From contig CAWGTF010000015.1 in NCBI GenBank assembly GCA_963825425.1, positions 248,001 to 312,000 on the forward strand: DNA of 64,000 bases, in the 5' to 3' direction. Position 1 is the first letter of the stretch, and every line of letters begins with the position of its first letter. Of this stretch, positions 28,798 through 39,297 are shown piece after piece. The notes below the pieces were generated by a model, which did not search any database, was not told where the DNA came from, and worked only from the letters and a program-made list of their open reading frames with translations. The stretch comes from PALSA-607 sp963825425. Its GTDB lineage: Bacteria; Actinomycetota; Actinomycetes; Acidothermales; Acidothermaceae. A program made the position numbers and the translations under genes.

Positions 28798-30422
28798 GTG
28801 CGGATTGTGTCGCATCTGCCTGCGGCGACAGCTACCAGCCACGCAGGACGCCACCGCACAGTCGGAAAGTTGGCATCCTGCACTGCGGCGTGTACGTCGG
28901 CCGTAGTCGGCTTGGCCGGCCCGACCTGGGCGCGCTGGACGACACCCCGGCTACGCGCGCCCGGACCGCGCTCGTCGGTCGGCTCTCCGGGGCGCACATG
29001 CTCTCACGGCGAAACACCAACGCCGCAGCCGACGTCGACGCACGGGGCCTCCCAGGGCGGTCGTCACCACGGCGGGTTTCGCCCTGGCGGCGGCGCCTTG
29101 GACTCTTGTGTTCTTCGCACCCGTCAGCGCAGGGAGCGCAGGCACCGAGCCTCGCGAGCCAGGCGACGACAAGTGTCACGCCACCGGACTACGCACCGCT
29201 CGTAGTAGTTCCGCTGGACTCGTCTGGCCACGGGCGGTGCCGTCCGGACCGCCGCCGATGTCACGGCTCGGCCGTCGGCCGATGTTCCGACGGTCGTCAA
29301 GGCGGGTGCGGCGCCGCCGCCCCCGCTCTGGCTCATCAATGCGCAGCTTCGCGACCCAGCCTCCGCGATCGGGAGCGCACCGCTCGTGCCGGCTGCAATT
29401 CTGGACTCGCTCAAGTCGACTGGAATTCCGCGGCTTGCGCTCGCGGCCTACATCAATGCAGCAGCGTCACAAGATCGGCAGTCGCCGACTTGCGGGCTGA
29501 GTTGGCAGGTGTTGGCCGGGATCGGATATATCGAGTCCGACCACGCTCGCTCTGGAGGTTCGGCGAAGCCGGGGTGGTCAGGTATCGCGAACCCGCCGAT
29601 CTACGGTCCGCTGCTCGACGGCGCAGCAGCGGCGTCGCTCTGATTTCAGACACGGACCACGGCGCGCTCGATGGCAACACCAGCTACGACCGAGCCGTCG
29701 GGCCGATGCAGTTTCTGCCGGCGACGTGGCGCGAGTACGAGGAGGGCGCGTCGGGACACTCGACGCCAGACCCGCAGAACATCAATGACGCGACGATCAC
29801 CGCTGCGCGTTACTTGTGTGCCAGCGGGCAGGACTTGCGGACGGCCGACGGGCTGATCGCCGCCGTGTACGGCTACAACCATTCGTTCGACTACGTGAGC
29901 GCCGTGCTGTCAGTCGCGATCCGTTACGCGGGCGGCACGCTACCAGGCGGTGCCTCTGCGCTGAAGGAACTGCCGGCGCTTGCGCAGACCGCGTCGAGCC
30001 TGCCGTCCGCCTTCCCGACGCCCTTAGTTCACCGTCTCCTACACCGTCACCGACGCCAGTCGCCGATGGCACCACCTACGCCGCCGTCGTCCCCGAGTGC
30101 AGGCTCGTCAGTATCGCCGAGTCCGCCCGTGTACCAGCCGCCGCCCGCCGGCGCCGAGCCCGTCGCCCTCGGAACCCGGCTTGCCAATCGCATCTCCGCC
30201 CCAGGCCTGCCGTCACCCACTGATTCGCCGACCGACACTGGGTCGCCGACGAGCACTGCGCCACCGACGGATAGTCCGGATCCGAGCGACGATCCAACTC
30301 CGACGGGCACCGCATCGGATTCACCCGCGCCTGGATCCAGTGCGCCGGCCAGTGAGAGCCCGAGCGCGAGCGTGTTGGAGTCCACCAGTCCCACCCCTCC
30401 CGCGACTACGGAGACGCCGTGA
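28798..30422 (+). CDS. Second lytic transglycosylase-like secreted protein, heavily frameshifted
   Basis: Paralogue of the SLT domain at 23278. TCGLSWQVLAGIGYIESDHA carries the catalytic Glu, and after a break near 29635 come DTDHGALDGNTSYDRAVGPM, QFLPATWREYEEG and VYGYNHSFDYVS. The C-terminal ~140 residues are a Pro/Ser/Thr linker with no beta-helix. The N-terminal third is scrambled over several frames; GTG 28798 behind an AGAAGGG is a guess at the start. The TGA overlaps the GTG of the pstB-like gene by four bases, so a peptidoglycan-cutting enzyme appears to be translationally coupled to an ABC importer. Confidence 0.65.
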
Positions 30423-31258
30423 CAGAAGACGGAACGGCGGTGCTGTACGACACCCCGGAGTATCCGCAGCTGGTGTTCGACCGTGGCGCGCACCTGGACG
30501 CGGTTAACATCTCGGCGTGGTTCGGAACAACGAAGGTTCTGGAGCGGGTGAACCTGTCGATGCCACCTGGTGTCGTCACGGCGCTCATTGGACCGTCGGG
30601 CTGCGGGAAGTCGACGTTCCTCCGCATCCTCAATCGCATGCACGAGTTGGTGCCCTCGGCCAAATTGGCCGGCGAGGTTCGGCTCAACGGTAGCGACATC
30701 TACGACGCCGCAAAGCGCATCACGGAGACGCGGCGCCGAATCGGAATGGTCTTTCAAAAGCCAAACCCCTTCCCGACGCTGTCCATCGGCGACAACGTGG
30801 TGGAAGGTCTCAAACTGAACGGTACGAAGATCTCTCGCAGCGAACGCGCTGATCTGATCGAGCGGTCTTTGTCGCGCGCCGGTCTTTGGCTGGAGGTGAA
30901 GGACCGGCTGGACTCTCCGGGCGCCTCGTTGTCGGGCGGTCAGCAGCAGCGCCTGTGCATTGCGCGATCGCTCGCAGTATCTCCTGACGTGCTGCTGATG
31001 GACGAGCCATGCTCGGCGCTCGACCCGGCGTCGACGCGGCGAATCGAGCAGACCATTCTCGAACTAAAGGATGAAGTGACGATCGTCATCGTCACGCACA
31101 ACATGCAACAGGCCGCGCGCGTATCCCAGCAGTGCGCATTCTTCTTGGCAGAAGCTGGCACACCGGGCGGAATCGTCGAGGCTGGATCGACAGAGGATAT
31201 ATTCGGTAGTCCCCGCGACCCCCGTACTGCCGACTACGTACACGGGCGCTTCGGATGA
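30419..31258 (+). CDS. PstB-like phosphate ABC transporter ATPase, second system
   Basis: Intact, 279 residues. Walker A GPSGCGKSTF, Q-loop GMVFQKPNPFPTLSI, signature LSGGQQQRLCIARSL, Walker B VLLMDEPCSALDPAST and switch His IVIVTHNMQQAARVS are all present, so it should be an active ATPase. FQKPNPFP is a PstB hallmark. It has a ~25-residue N-terminal extension compared with the canonical PstB at 52168. GTG 30419 overlaps the transglycosylase stop and ATGA links it to the pstC-like gene. First transporter gene of a second complete Pst-like set separated from the canonical pst operon by about 10 kb. Confidence 0.9.
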   Translation: MTEDGTAVLYDTPEYPQLVFDRGAHLDAVNISAWFGTTKVLERVNLSMPPGVVTALIGPSGCGKSTFLRILNRMHELVPSAKLAGEVRLNGSDIYDAAKRITETRRRIGMVFQKPNPFPTLSIGDNVVEGLKLNGTKISRSERADLIERSLSRAGLWLEVKDRLDSPGASLSGGQQQRLCIARSLAVSPDVLLMDEPCSALDPASTRRIEQTILELKDEVTIVIVTHNMQQAARVSQQCAFFLAEAGTPGGIVEAGSTEDIFGSPRDPRTADYVHGRFG

Positions 31259-32268
31259 CCGCGCCGGCAATGGTCAGCCGGTCAGCGCACACCGAGGACA
31301 TGCCTCGCCGCGATCAAGTGCGAAGCTGCACCCTACTGACCGCATCTTCCACGGAGTCGCCCGAAGTATCGGTGGCCTGGTGCTGGTACTGACCGGCGCG
31401 ATTGGGCTGTTCCTCGCGCTGCAGATGGTCCCCGTCGTGCAGCACTACGGCTTCAGTTCTTTACTCAGCAGAACTGGAATCCCGAGACAAAACGGTCGGC
31501 GTTGCTGCGGCGATTGTCGGCACGATTGAGGTGGCATTCATCGCGTTGGCAGTGGGTTCCCGCTTGCGCTGGCGACTGCATTGTTCATCACGGAATACGC
31601 GCCACCGCAGCTGCGGTCCACGCTGGTCGCGCTCGTCGACCTGATGGCAGCTGTTCCGAGTATCGTGTATCGGGCTTTGGGGCTTCTACCTGCTTCAGCC
31701 GCAGGCGCGAAACATCGCCCGATGGCTGGCGGAGTACTTCAGCTTCATCCCGATCTTCGGGTCGACACTGACGCGCACGCGGCGGCTCTGGCAGGCCACG
31801 AGCTTTACGGAGTCGGCCCTCGTCGCGGGCTCACGGTCGCCATGATGGTCACGCCGCTGGCGTGCGCGGTTATGCGGGGAGTGTTCGACCAGGCGCCTGT
31901 TGGCGAGAGAGAAGCCGCGCTTGCGCTTGGCGGTACGCGGTGGGGCGTGATCCGATCCGTCGTGCTGCCGTTCGGCCGCGGCGGAATCATCGGCGGCACC
32001 ATGCTCGGTCTCGGCCGGGCGCTCGGGGAGACGATCGCGGTCCTGATGGTGCTTGTCCCAGATCTACAAGATCAATCTCCATCCGCTGCAGGTTGGCGGC
32101 GTGACTATCTCGTCGCTGATCGCGAACAGATTCGGCGAGGCGACGTCGCTGCAACTCAAGGCACTGTTGGCCGCCGGATTCGTCCTGTTCGTGATGACGT
32201 TGTTCGTCAACACTATCGCGGGAATTATCGTGACGCGCAGCCGCAGCGGCGCGGCGACGGAGATCTGA
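31255..32268 (+). CDS. PstC-like permease, second system, multiple frameshifts
   Basis: Membrane permease reconstructed from at least five frame segments: SIGGLVLVLTGAIGLFLALQ, NPETKTVG-like loop, TVGVAAAIVGTIEVAFIALA, LFITEYAPPQLRSTLVALVD, LMAAVPSIVY, then VAMMVTPLACAVMRGVFDQA, REAALALGGTRWGVIRSVVL (the EAA loop contacting PstB), GGTMLGLGRALGETIAVLMV and LQLKALLAAGFVLFVMTLFV. ATG 31255 overlaps pstB. Restored length is about 337 residues, normal for PstC. The dense breaks resemble the pstA- and pstS-like genes that follow and are probably local low sequence quality, though decay cannot be excluded. Confidence 0.8.
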
Positions 32269-32270
32269 CG

Positions 32271-33394
32271 ATGAGCATCACCGAGCGCACGCGACACGCC
32301 GCACCGCGGGCTCGATCCGCGCGGCATCCCGCCCGATAGGCGGTGGACGCACCACGGGTACTCGCGACAACGCATCGTTGATGACCGGCTGGCGCTGATC
32401 GGGGCCGCTGTCGGATCATTCAGCTTGATCGTTGGGTCCTCTACGAGCGGGTGCTGCCCTTCAGTGGCGCTGTTGGCTTCGTCGTTCTGCTGGTACTTCC
32501 TCTTTCTGGTCTTCTACAGTGACGTTGACATGCGATGGCGCACCCCCGACCGATAGCCGTCGATCGGATTGCGCAAGCGGTGATCACCGGGGGCCGCCCT
32601 CGTCGGCATGGTGCTGGCCTCGACGGTGCTCTTCACGTTCGCGCGCGGATGGCGTCCGCTTGCGCACTGGAACTTCTACACGAAGGATATGGGTGGCGTA
32701 CAGCCGACCGCATCGCTGTCACACGGTGGCATTCTGCACGCGATCGTCGGGTCGTTCATCGAACTAGGCGTCGCCGTGATCTGCGTTGCCGCTCGGAATC
32801 GGCGCAGCCGTGTACATAAGCGAGGTCGGTGGCCGCTTTGCGCGAATGGTGCGCACCGTCGTGGAGGCCATGACTGCGTTGCCCGACCTACTGGCTGGCC
32901 TGTTCGTCTACACAACGCTGCTGATCGGGCTTGGCCTGCAGCGCAGCGGTCTCGCGGCGGCGATCGCACTGTCGATCACCATGCTTCCCATCATCGCTCG
33001 TTCGGCGGAGTTGGCTCTGCGAGTCGTACCTGGCGGCCTGCGCGAAGCTGGCAGTCGCGCTCGGCTCAACTCGCTGGCGAACGGTCTCGCGAGTGGTTCT
33101 GCCAACGGCAGCGCCTGGTCTCGCGACTGCCCTGATCCTGGCCGTCGCGCGCGCCGTTGGCGAGACTGCCCCGGTGCTCATCGTGTCCGGCGCGTCGAGC
33201 TTTCTGAACTTCAGCCCGGTGACCAATCCAATGAACTCGCTACCGCTGTTCAGTCTACGCGGCATTTCGCAGCGGTGCAACCGAGTATCATCGAGCGCGG
33301 TTTCGGCGCAGCGAGCCTGCTACTCATGATCGTCCTGGTCGTCTTCGTCGTGCTGCGACTGCTTGCACGTCGCCGGATTGGAAAGTCGCGATGA
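32271..33394 (+). CDS. PstA-like permease, second system, multiple frameshifts
   Basis: Membrane permease in several frame segments: LALIGAAVGSFSLI, VLASTVLFTFARGW, HGGILHAIVGSFIELGVAVI, GIGAAVYISEVGGRFARMVR, VVEAMTALPDLLAGLFVYTT, LSITMLPIIARSAELALRVV, the EAA loop VALGSTRWRTVSRVVLPTAA, and ALILAVARAVGETAPVLIVS. The C-terminus LLMIVLVVFVVLRLLARRRI is a final membrane segment. Longer (about 374 residues) than usual PstA owing to an N-terminal extension with two extra hydrophobic stretches. ATG 32271 is three bases after the pstC stop; the TGA overlaps the next ATG. Confidence 0.8.
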
Positions 33395-35209
33395 CCGGCA
33401 CATGCGTGGGCACTCAACCGTCGATCCGTCGCGGTACGTTCGCCGTCGCGCGCTGTCGGCGCGTCGCTGCCGATTGGCGGTGACTCTGCCGGCACGATGT
33501 GTGGCCTCTCGGCGGCCCGCTGGCTGCGGTCACTCACTCTCAGATCAACGGGTCTGGCTCGACGTGGGCGGGGAACGCGGTCAATGCGTGGATCGGCAGG
33601 TCGCTGCACAGGGACTTCGAGTGACCTTCACTGGCACCGGGTCCGCCGCAAGGCCGGCACGACTTTGCGCTGGGTCACTGTCGACTTCGCGGTCAGCGAC
33701 ATCGGATACCAAGGGGTGGACACCCGTACAGACCGGAACGACACCTCGAGCACAGGCCCTATGCGTTCGTGCCGCTTGTCGCCGGCGGCACCGCGTTTCC
33801 CGTACAACATCAGCGTGCGCGGGCAGAACGTGACGAACCTTCGGCTGTCCGGCCAAACCCTCGCGAAGATCTTCACGAATCAGATAACGAACTGGAGCGA
33901 CCCAGCTATCACGGCCGACAACAATGGCCAGGCACTGCCGTCGATTCCGATCGTCCCGTTGTGCACTCCGAGGGATCCGGAACCACGTACCAGTTCTCCG
34001 CGTACCTTGTACACGACTTCCCGACATTTGGGCAAGCTTCTCGGGCACTGACGAAGGCGACCGAGTATTGGCCCAAGCGGAAGGGGCAACAGATTGCGCA
34101 GAACGGATCCGACGGAGTCATGAACTACGTCGCGTCGAGCTCCGGCCATGGCACCATACTGTTCGACGAGTACTCGTACGCCCTCGCAAAGGGTTTCCCG
34201 TCGCGAAGATCGAGAATTCGGCAGGCTACTACACGTTGCCGACGACAGTACAACGTCGCGGTCGCGCTCACGCAGGCCATCATCAACCAGGACAAGACCG
34301 ATCCGACCCAATATCTGCTGCAGGACCTGAACAACGTCTACGACTACAGTGACCACGAACGTATCCGCTATCGTCGTACTCCTACGGAGTCATTCCGACC
34401 GATGCCGGCGACGGCACGATGACAACCGGAAAGCGGCAGACGCTTGCGGACTTCCTCTACTACTCGATCTGCCCGGGTCAGGCCGCAGTCGGCAGCATCG
34501 GATACTCGGCATTGCCGTTGAACCTGGTGCAGGCAGGGTTCTCAGCAGATCGCGCTTACTCCAAACCGCTGATCCGAACGTCGACCTGACGAACGAGAAC
34601 GTCACGACCTGCGGTAACCCGACGTTCGTCGCCGGCAACCTGAACGAAAATCACCTGGCAGACATTGCGCAGCAGCCGCTTGGTTGTGACAAGTCGGGTG
34701 CAGGCCCGTGCGGCGCCACCGTCGTGGCTCCAACTCCGACGGCTAGCGCGAGTTCGTCCACGGGCACCAACCAGACGACTCCGGCCAATCCCACGGCGCC
34801 TTCGAAACCGGGGGCGCAGCCCACAGCTAAGGGCCCGACGTCAGTACCGGGAAAGACAAATACCCCTGGCAGCACCGGCGGGAACGGCAGCACATCGCCG
34901 GGGAGTACGGCGGGTCCTGGCGCGCCAGCTTCCCAGGGTGCTCCCGGTGGTGGTCCTACAGCGGCGCCGTCTGTCGACCCGATCACGGGCCAGACCGTCG
35001 GGGGCGGCGGAGGCGACCCCGCGGCATCGGCTGCAGCCGACGGCAACGGCGGCGCCAGTCCGGTTGCTTATGCGGCGACAAATGTGAGCGCTGGGCAGGG
35101 CACGAATGCCGGGTTGGCTATCCTCACTGCGCTTCTCTTGCTTACTGCCCTCATCGCACCCCCGTGGTTGGCTAGACGGTGGCGCGCGCCCGGAGGCGGC
35201 GCCAGATGA
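33391..35209 (+). CDS. PstS-like binding protein with C-terminal membrane anchor, many frameshifts
   Basis: Periplasmic-binding-protein domain spread over at least eight frame segments: INGSGSTWAGNAVNAWI (phosphate loop position), VDFAVSDIGYQGVD, PYAFVPLVAGGTAFPYN, NLRLSGQTLAKIFTNQITNW, SDPAITADNNGQALPSIPIV, VHSEGSGTTYQFSAYL (SGT anion-binding loop), AQNGSDGVMNYVASSSGHGT and YSICPGQAAVGSIGYSALPL. These match PstS order and spacing. Unlike lipoprotein PstS it ends in a ~130-residue Gly/Pro/Thr linker and a membrane segment (GLAILTALLLLTALIAPPWL) with a basic tail. ATGA overlaps link it on both sides. N-terminal secretion signal not resolved because of errors. Confidence 0.8.
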
Positions 35210-38208
35210 GTTCGCATCGATTGCTTCGTCGCCGCGTGCCCACCTGGGTGGTTGCGGTGCGACTATTCACGCCGATTGCCGCCATCGCCGCGATCCTGAC
35301 TGCTCCGCTGTCACATGGCAGCGTCGGAACGCGCCCAGCGCAAGCTGACACGACGACAACAACGACGCCCGCATTCACGAAGTCGGAGACAATCGCGCGC
35401 GACAATCTTGTGCCAAATAGCGGGATGCTTCATGACGGTACGACGTGCACTCAGGCCGCCGGCTGCGACGACCAGGTTGATCAACGGAACGTGACGCTCT
35501 CGGTAGACGTGACAACGGGATTACTCACCGATCAGCAGCTCACGGTCACCTGGTCTGGTGCTCGGCCAAGCAACTTCACGTATCCCGATCCGAACTCCGA
35601 CCTGGCCAGCTCGATCCAGGAATACCCGATGGTCTTGCTCGAGTGCCGTGGCGTCGACGACTCGACCAAGCCAGCCGATCAGCAGCTGAGCCCACAGACG
35701 TGCTGGACTCAATACGACCTCGAGCGAGGGATGTCGAGCGACACGATCTACCCGCCGTGGCGCCTCGACAAGTTTGCGACGGCGGCGGATCGTGGGCAGT
35801 ACGTAAACGAGCCCAATCCTGAGCCGCAAAGTGCGGGCTGCCCGCCAGTTACGGACAGCGGGGCGACACACATCGTCCCCCTGATCGGCGCGGACGGCAC
35901 CGTGTACAACCAGTACAGGTGCCCGAATGGGCTTCGAGCGCCCGAGCAGCAACGATCACCTGGCGCCGGGCTGCCTGACAATGCGACTTTCGCTGCCACG
36001 GATACCGACGGAACGGGCCGCACGAGGTTCGTGGTGTGGACCGACGAAACGAACGCAACGCTGGGTTGTTCATCGACAGTGGCGTGCAGCCTCGTAGCTA
36101 TTCCCGTTATGGGTACCGACTGTGATGCGACCGTTGCGGGGGCGACGGCCGCAGACATTGCTCAGTGCGAGTATGCCGACCCGAAGTCGGGTGTACTCGG
36201 TGACACGATCAGCAACAAGTCCCCAAGTCGAGCTGTCACGGGGCAGCTTTGGTGGGCGGCCTCGAACTGGAACAATCGCATCTCGATACCGCTGAGCTTC
36301 GCGCCACCTGCAAGCTTCTGCAGCACGGTCACGACGAAGAAGGCCGTACTAATCTACGGCTCCGAGTTGATGACCGAGGCGGCCCAACAATGGGCGCCGA
36401 CTTTTTGCACCGACCCCAATCTCACCCCGTTCTCCCACATTCCCGAGTCGGAGCCAGCGGCCGTCAACACTCTGGTGGGAGGATCGACCGAAGCCGCTTT
36501 CGAGACGACCGTGCCACCACCGCCGGCCTCATCGACAACGCCCGCTACTTCGCCTCCGGTCGTTAATGCACCCGTAGCCGTCAGCGGGTTCGCGATAGCA
36601 ACTCTCGTCGACGATCAGAACCGGAATGAAGATACAAGTGTGCGGCTCGACGCTCGGCTGCTGGCCAAGCTGCTCACGGAGTCGTACCCGGTACTGTCGT
36701 CGATCGCCCAACAGGACGGCGGCACCGTCACGAACCAGGTTGTTACAACAACACCTGGCCCCATGGCAAACAACCCACTCGACATGTTGGAGGATCCAGA
36801 GTTTCTGGCACTGAACCCGACGATTCAGGGAAAGGCGATTGGATTCTCAGGAGACGCGCGGGCGGCCGAGCTAATGGCTCTATCGTCCAACTCTGATGTC
36901 ATATACGCGCTCACGTCGTATATCAACGCCGATCCGGCAGCGCGGGCATTCCTCGACGGAACGCCTGACCCCTGGGGGATGGTCGTCAATCCTGCATACA
37001 AGGGGATCGCGCTGCCGACGGACTTTTGGGACTTGAAGGATACGTTCCAGCGGCCCACGGTCGGAGATCCATGCTGGGCGGCCCCCCAACTTCAAGTGCC
37101 GTATCTGCCGTTGGTGGCCGCACCACTCCTCTACCTTCGTGATGTCACGGCGCACATTGAATTCGGTTTGCCAAACTCCACCACCGTCTGCGTGCCGCCA
37201 GCGACGAACAACGGAGTGCCGCAGCTGACAACCGACACACGTGGGACACCGGGATTTCGATTCGGGCTCGGCCTCGTTTCGCTCTCCGAGGCCCATCTCT
37301 ACGGCCTCGATACAGCCGCGCTTGAGACACAGTCCTCCACCGGACCCGCAACTAAGTTCACCAGCTCCGACGCCTCTGATCCGAGCAAGTTCACCTTTGC
37401 CGCGCCGACCCCTACAACCGTCCGAACTGCTGCGGACATGCTGGATGCCGACCCGGCGGCGGGGACGTGGACGATGAACTACACGAAGCTCCGCACAACG
37501 ACGACGGGCGCGAACGCCTACCCCGGCACGATGTTGGTTTCCATGAGCGTGCCCACGTTCGGGCTAACGGACACCGACGCAACCGGGTACAGCCAGCTGC
37601 TGAAATTTGCTGGCGGCAATGGGCAAACTCCCGGCACGGGCTTCGGCCAACTCCCTGCGGGTTACCTTCCGATGACTGCTGCCGACGGGCTGGGGCAGCT
37701 CGCCAACTATGCGAATCGCGCTGCGACTGCAGTGGCGAACCAGGCATGTGAGGTGCCCAACCTCACAGACTCCGGCGTTACAGTCTCGACGTACGCGGGG
37801 TGTCCAACCCCGTCCCCGTCGCCGTCCACCTCGGCCCCGGTGTCGTCGTCCGCTCCGTCGTCGACGTCGACAGGTGGTGGCGGCGTCGTAGCGCCACCAG
37901 TGCAACCCACGCGTCCTGCCGCAGGTCAACCGGCGGCTCTGAGCCACGCGCCGACACCAGCCGCGACCCCGGGTCAGCCCACGCCAAGCGTCGCGGACGC
38001 TGCGGCGCAGGACGTACCTTCGAGCGCCGCTGCCACCCCCGACATAGCGGTAGCTGCTGGCACGACGCCGACATCGAAGGTTGGCGCCATCGGCGGCCTT
38101 GTACCAGGGCTGCTGATCGTTGCCGCCGCTGGTGGTACCGCGTCGCTGGTCGTTGACGCGGTCGGTGACGTTCGCGCTCGGCGACGAATCGGTCGGTTTA
38201 GACGGTGA
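35206..38208 (+). CDS. Large membrane-anchored exoprotein of unknown function
   Basis: Intact, 1000 residues from ATG 35206 (ATGA overlap with the PstS-like gene). A signal/anchor segment (about 16-35, VVAVRLFTPIAAIAAILTAP) precedes a ~870-residue extracellular region with several Cys (TCTQAAGCDDQ, VLLECRGVDD, QTCWTQYDLERG, DPCWAAPQLQ). A Pro/Ser/Thr hinge (about 310-335 and 860-955) and a C-terminal membrane segment (VPGLLIVAAAGGTASLVVDA) with an Arg-rich cytoplasmic tail follow. I recognise no enzymatic motif. The next gene overlaps by four bases (GTGA), so it is made together with a Pst-like importer and a sortase-fold protein. Confidence 0.8.
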   Translation: MSSHRLLRRRVPTWVVAVRLFTPIAAIAAILTAPLSHGSVGTRPAQADTTTTTTPAFTKSETIARDNLVPNSGMLHDGTTCTQAAGCDDQVDQRNVTLSVDVTTGLLTDQQLTVTWSGARPSNFTYPDPNSDLASSIQEYPMVLLECRGVDDSTKPADQQLSPQTCWTQYDLERGMSSDTIYPPWRLDKFATAADRGQYVNEPNPEPQSAGCPPVTDSGATHIVPLIGADGTVYNQYRCPNGLRAPEQQRSPGAGLPDNATFAATDTDGTGRTRFVVWTDETNATLGCSSTVACSLVAIPVMGTDCDATVAGATAADIAQCEYADPKSGVLGDTISNKSPSRAVTGQLWWAASNWNNRISIPLSFAPPASFCSTVTTKKAVLIYGSELMTEAAQQWAPTFCTDPNLTPFSHIPESEPAAVNTLVGGSTEAAFETTVPPPPASSTTPATSPPVVNAPVAVSGFAIATLVDDQNRNEDTSVRLDARLLAKLLTESYPVLSSIAQQDGGTVTNQVVTTTPGPMANNPLDMLEDPEFLALNPTIQGKAIGFSGDARAAELMALSSNSDVIYALTSYINADPAARAFLDGTPDPWGMVVNPAYKGIALPTDFWDLKDTFQRPTVGDPCWAAPQLQVPYLPLVAAPLLYLRDVTAHIEFGLPNSTTVCVPPATNNGVPQLTTDTRGTPGFRFGLGLVSLSEAHLYGLDTAALETQSSTGPATKFTSSDASDPSKFTFAAPTPTTVRTAADMLDADPAAGTWTMNYTKLRTTTTGANAYPGTMLVSMSVPTFGLTDTDATGYSQLLKFAGGNGQTPGTGFGQLPAGYLPMTAADGLGQLANYANRAATAVANQACEVPNLTDSGVTVSTYAGCPTPSPSPSTSAPVSSSAPSSTSTGGGGVVAPPVQPTRPAAGQPAALSHAPTPAATPGQPTPSVADAAAQDVPSSAAATPDIAVAAGTTPTSKVGAIGGLVPGLLIVAAAGGTASLVVDAVGDVRARRRIGRFRR

Positions 38209-39167
38209 CCGCAACGCTGTTCGTAGAGCGGCCCGAGACCGAACTCGCACGTCGACCGGGCGCGCACCGGGCTCCGAGCCGCGGACCTGCACCTGGGCCG
38301 ACCGCAGTGAGGCGAGTTCGTCCTGAACTCCCCGCGGGTCTGGCCGTTGCCAAGGCCGTGCTGACGCTCTTTAGTCTGCTGATGCTCTGGTTGGTTCTGT
38401 ACGCCGTTGTTTTCAGCGGCCTCCAGGAGGAGCGCACGCAGCACGGACTGTACGCGGCGTTGCGCGCGCAACTTGCCGCAGAGACTGCGCCCGCAGGTGG
38501 TGTGATCACGCCGGGCAAACCCGTCGCGTTGCTCGACGCTCCGGACATCGGCGTCCACGGTGTGGTGATAGTCGAGGGAACGTCGTCGGCGACTCTGCAG
38601 GAGGGCCCCGGTCATCTGGCCGATACTGCGCTGCCCGGTCAGGCCGGTGTGAGCGCGATATTCGGTAAGAGTGTGACCTTCGGAGGTCCTTTCGCGAAGA
38701 TTCCCAAGTTCCATGTGGGGAATCCCATAACGGTGACGACCGTCCAAGGCGTCGCGCACTACGTCGTCACCGATGTACGCCGCGGTGGAGATCCGTTGCC
38801 CGCACCGCTTTCGGCCGGCCAGGGACGGCTCACGCTTGTCGCCGCGGTTGGATCGGGCTGGCGCTCTGGGTGGGCGCCGACCGGCTTGGTTTATGTCGAC
38901 GCGAATTTGCAAGGCATCGGACAGACGGCGCCTCCTGGGCGGCCGACGCAGGTGTCGCCTGCGCAGCAGGCGATGGGCTCCGGCAGCAGCGCGCTCTATT
39001 CGCTGGCTCTCTGGCTCGAGCTGCTGGCGATCGTCGCCGTTGGTGTGACGTGGGCACGCAGCCGCTGGGGCGGCTGGCAGGTGTGGTTGGCCGGCGCGCC
39101 ACTGGTGGTCGCCACGGTGTGGATCGTCACGGAGACGGCGACTCGGCTGCTGCCGAACCTGCTGTAG
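38205..39167 (+). CDS. Sortase-fold membrane protein lacking catalytic His and Cys
   Basis: 320 residues, intact. One membrane segment at about 47-67 (KAVLTLFSLLMLWLVLYAVV), a sortase-like beta-barrel (about 95-235), and two C-terminal membrane segments (SLALWLELLAIVAVGVTWAR; VWLAGAPLVVATVWIV). GPGHLADTALPGQAGVSAIF is the sortase core lead, but the GH motif that normally follows is GKS here, and the TLxTC motif is TLVAA (GRLTLVAAVGSGW). An Arg remains in GSGWRSGW. No transpeptidase activity is expected; a structural or docking role is inferred. Last gene of the overlapping transporter-exoprotein operon. Confidence 0.8.
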   Translation: MTATLFVERPETELARRPGAHRAPSRGPAPGPTAVRRVRPELPAGLAVAKAVLTLFSLLMLWLVLYAVVFSGLQEERTQHGLYAALRAQLAAETAPAGGVITPGKPVALLDAPDIGVHGVVIVEGTSSATLQEGPGHLADTALPGQAGVSAIFGKSVTFGGPFAKIPKFHVGNPITVTTVQGVAHYVVTDVRRGGDPLPAPLSAGQGRLTLVAAVGSGWRSGWAPTGLVYVDANLQGIGQTAPPGRPTQVSPAQQAMGSGSSALYSLALWLELLAIVAVGVTWARSRWGGWQVWLAGAPLVVATVWIVTETATRLLPNLL

Positions 39168-39197
39168 GCAAGTCCCACCGCTGTGTAGCCGAACTGT

Positions 39198-39230
39198 GTT
39201 CGTCTGGCGTTCAACCTCGCCTGCCCGTCG
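39198..39230 (+). promoter_or_regulatory. PHO-box-like direct repeats upstream of the PstS-like secreted protein
   Basis: Adjacent 11-base units GTTCGTCTGGC, GTTCAACCTCG and CCTGCCCGTCG end 67 bases before the ATG at 39298, fitting RegX3/PhoP activation. Confidence 0.65.
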
Positions 39231-39297
39231 CGTCGTTTTGGCCTCCTAGTTTCGGCAGCGCGGAGGTGGTCTCCGCTTGCACCTCGCAGGAGGACCT

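Noticed and set aside
30047..30757. 236-codon minus-strand ORF
   Set aside because: It is antisense to the transglycosylase linker and the pstB-like start; its Gly/Val-rich tail mirrors the Pro/Ser/Thr repeat.
31255..35209. Calling the pstC-, pstA- and pstS-like genes pseudogenes
   Set aside because: Conserved motifs appear in correct order with single-base phase changes only, no premature loss of domains, and similar errors occur in essential genes of the window. Sequence error is the simpler reading.
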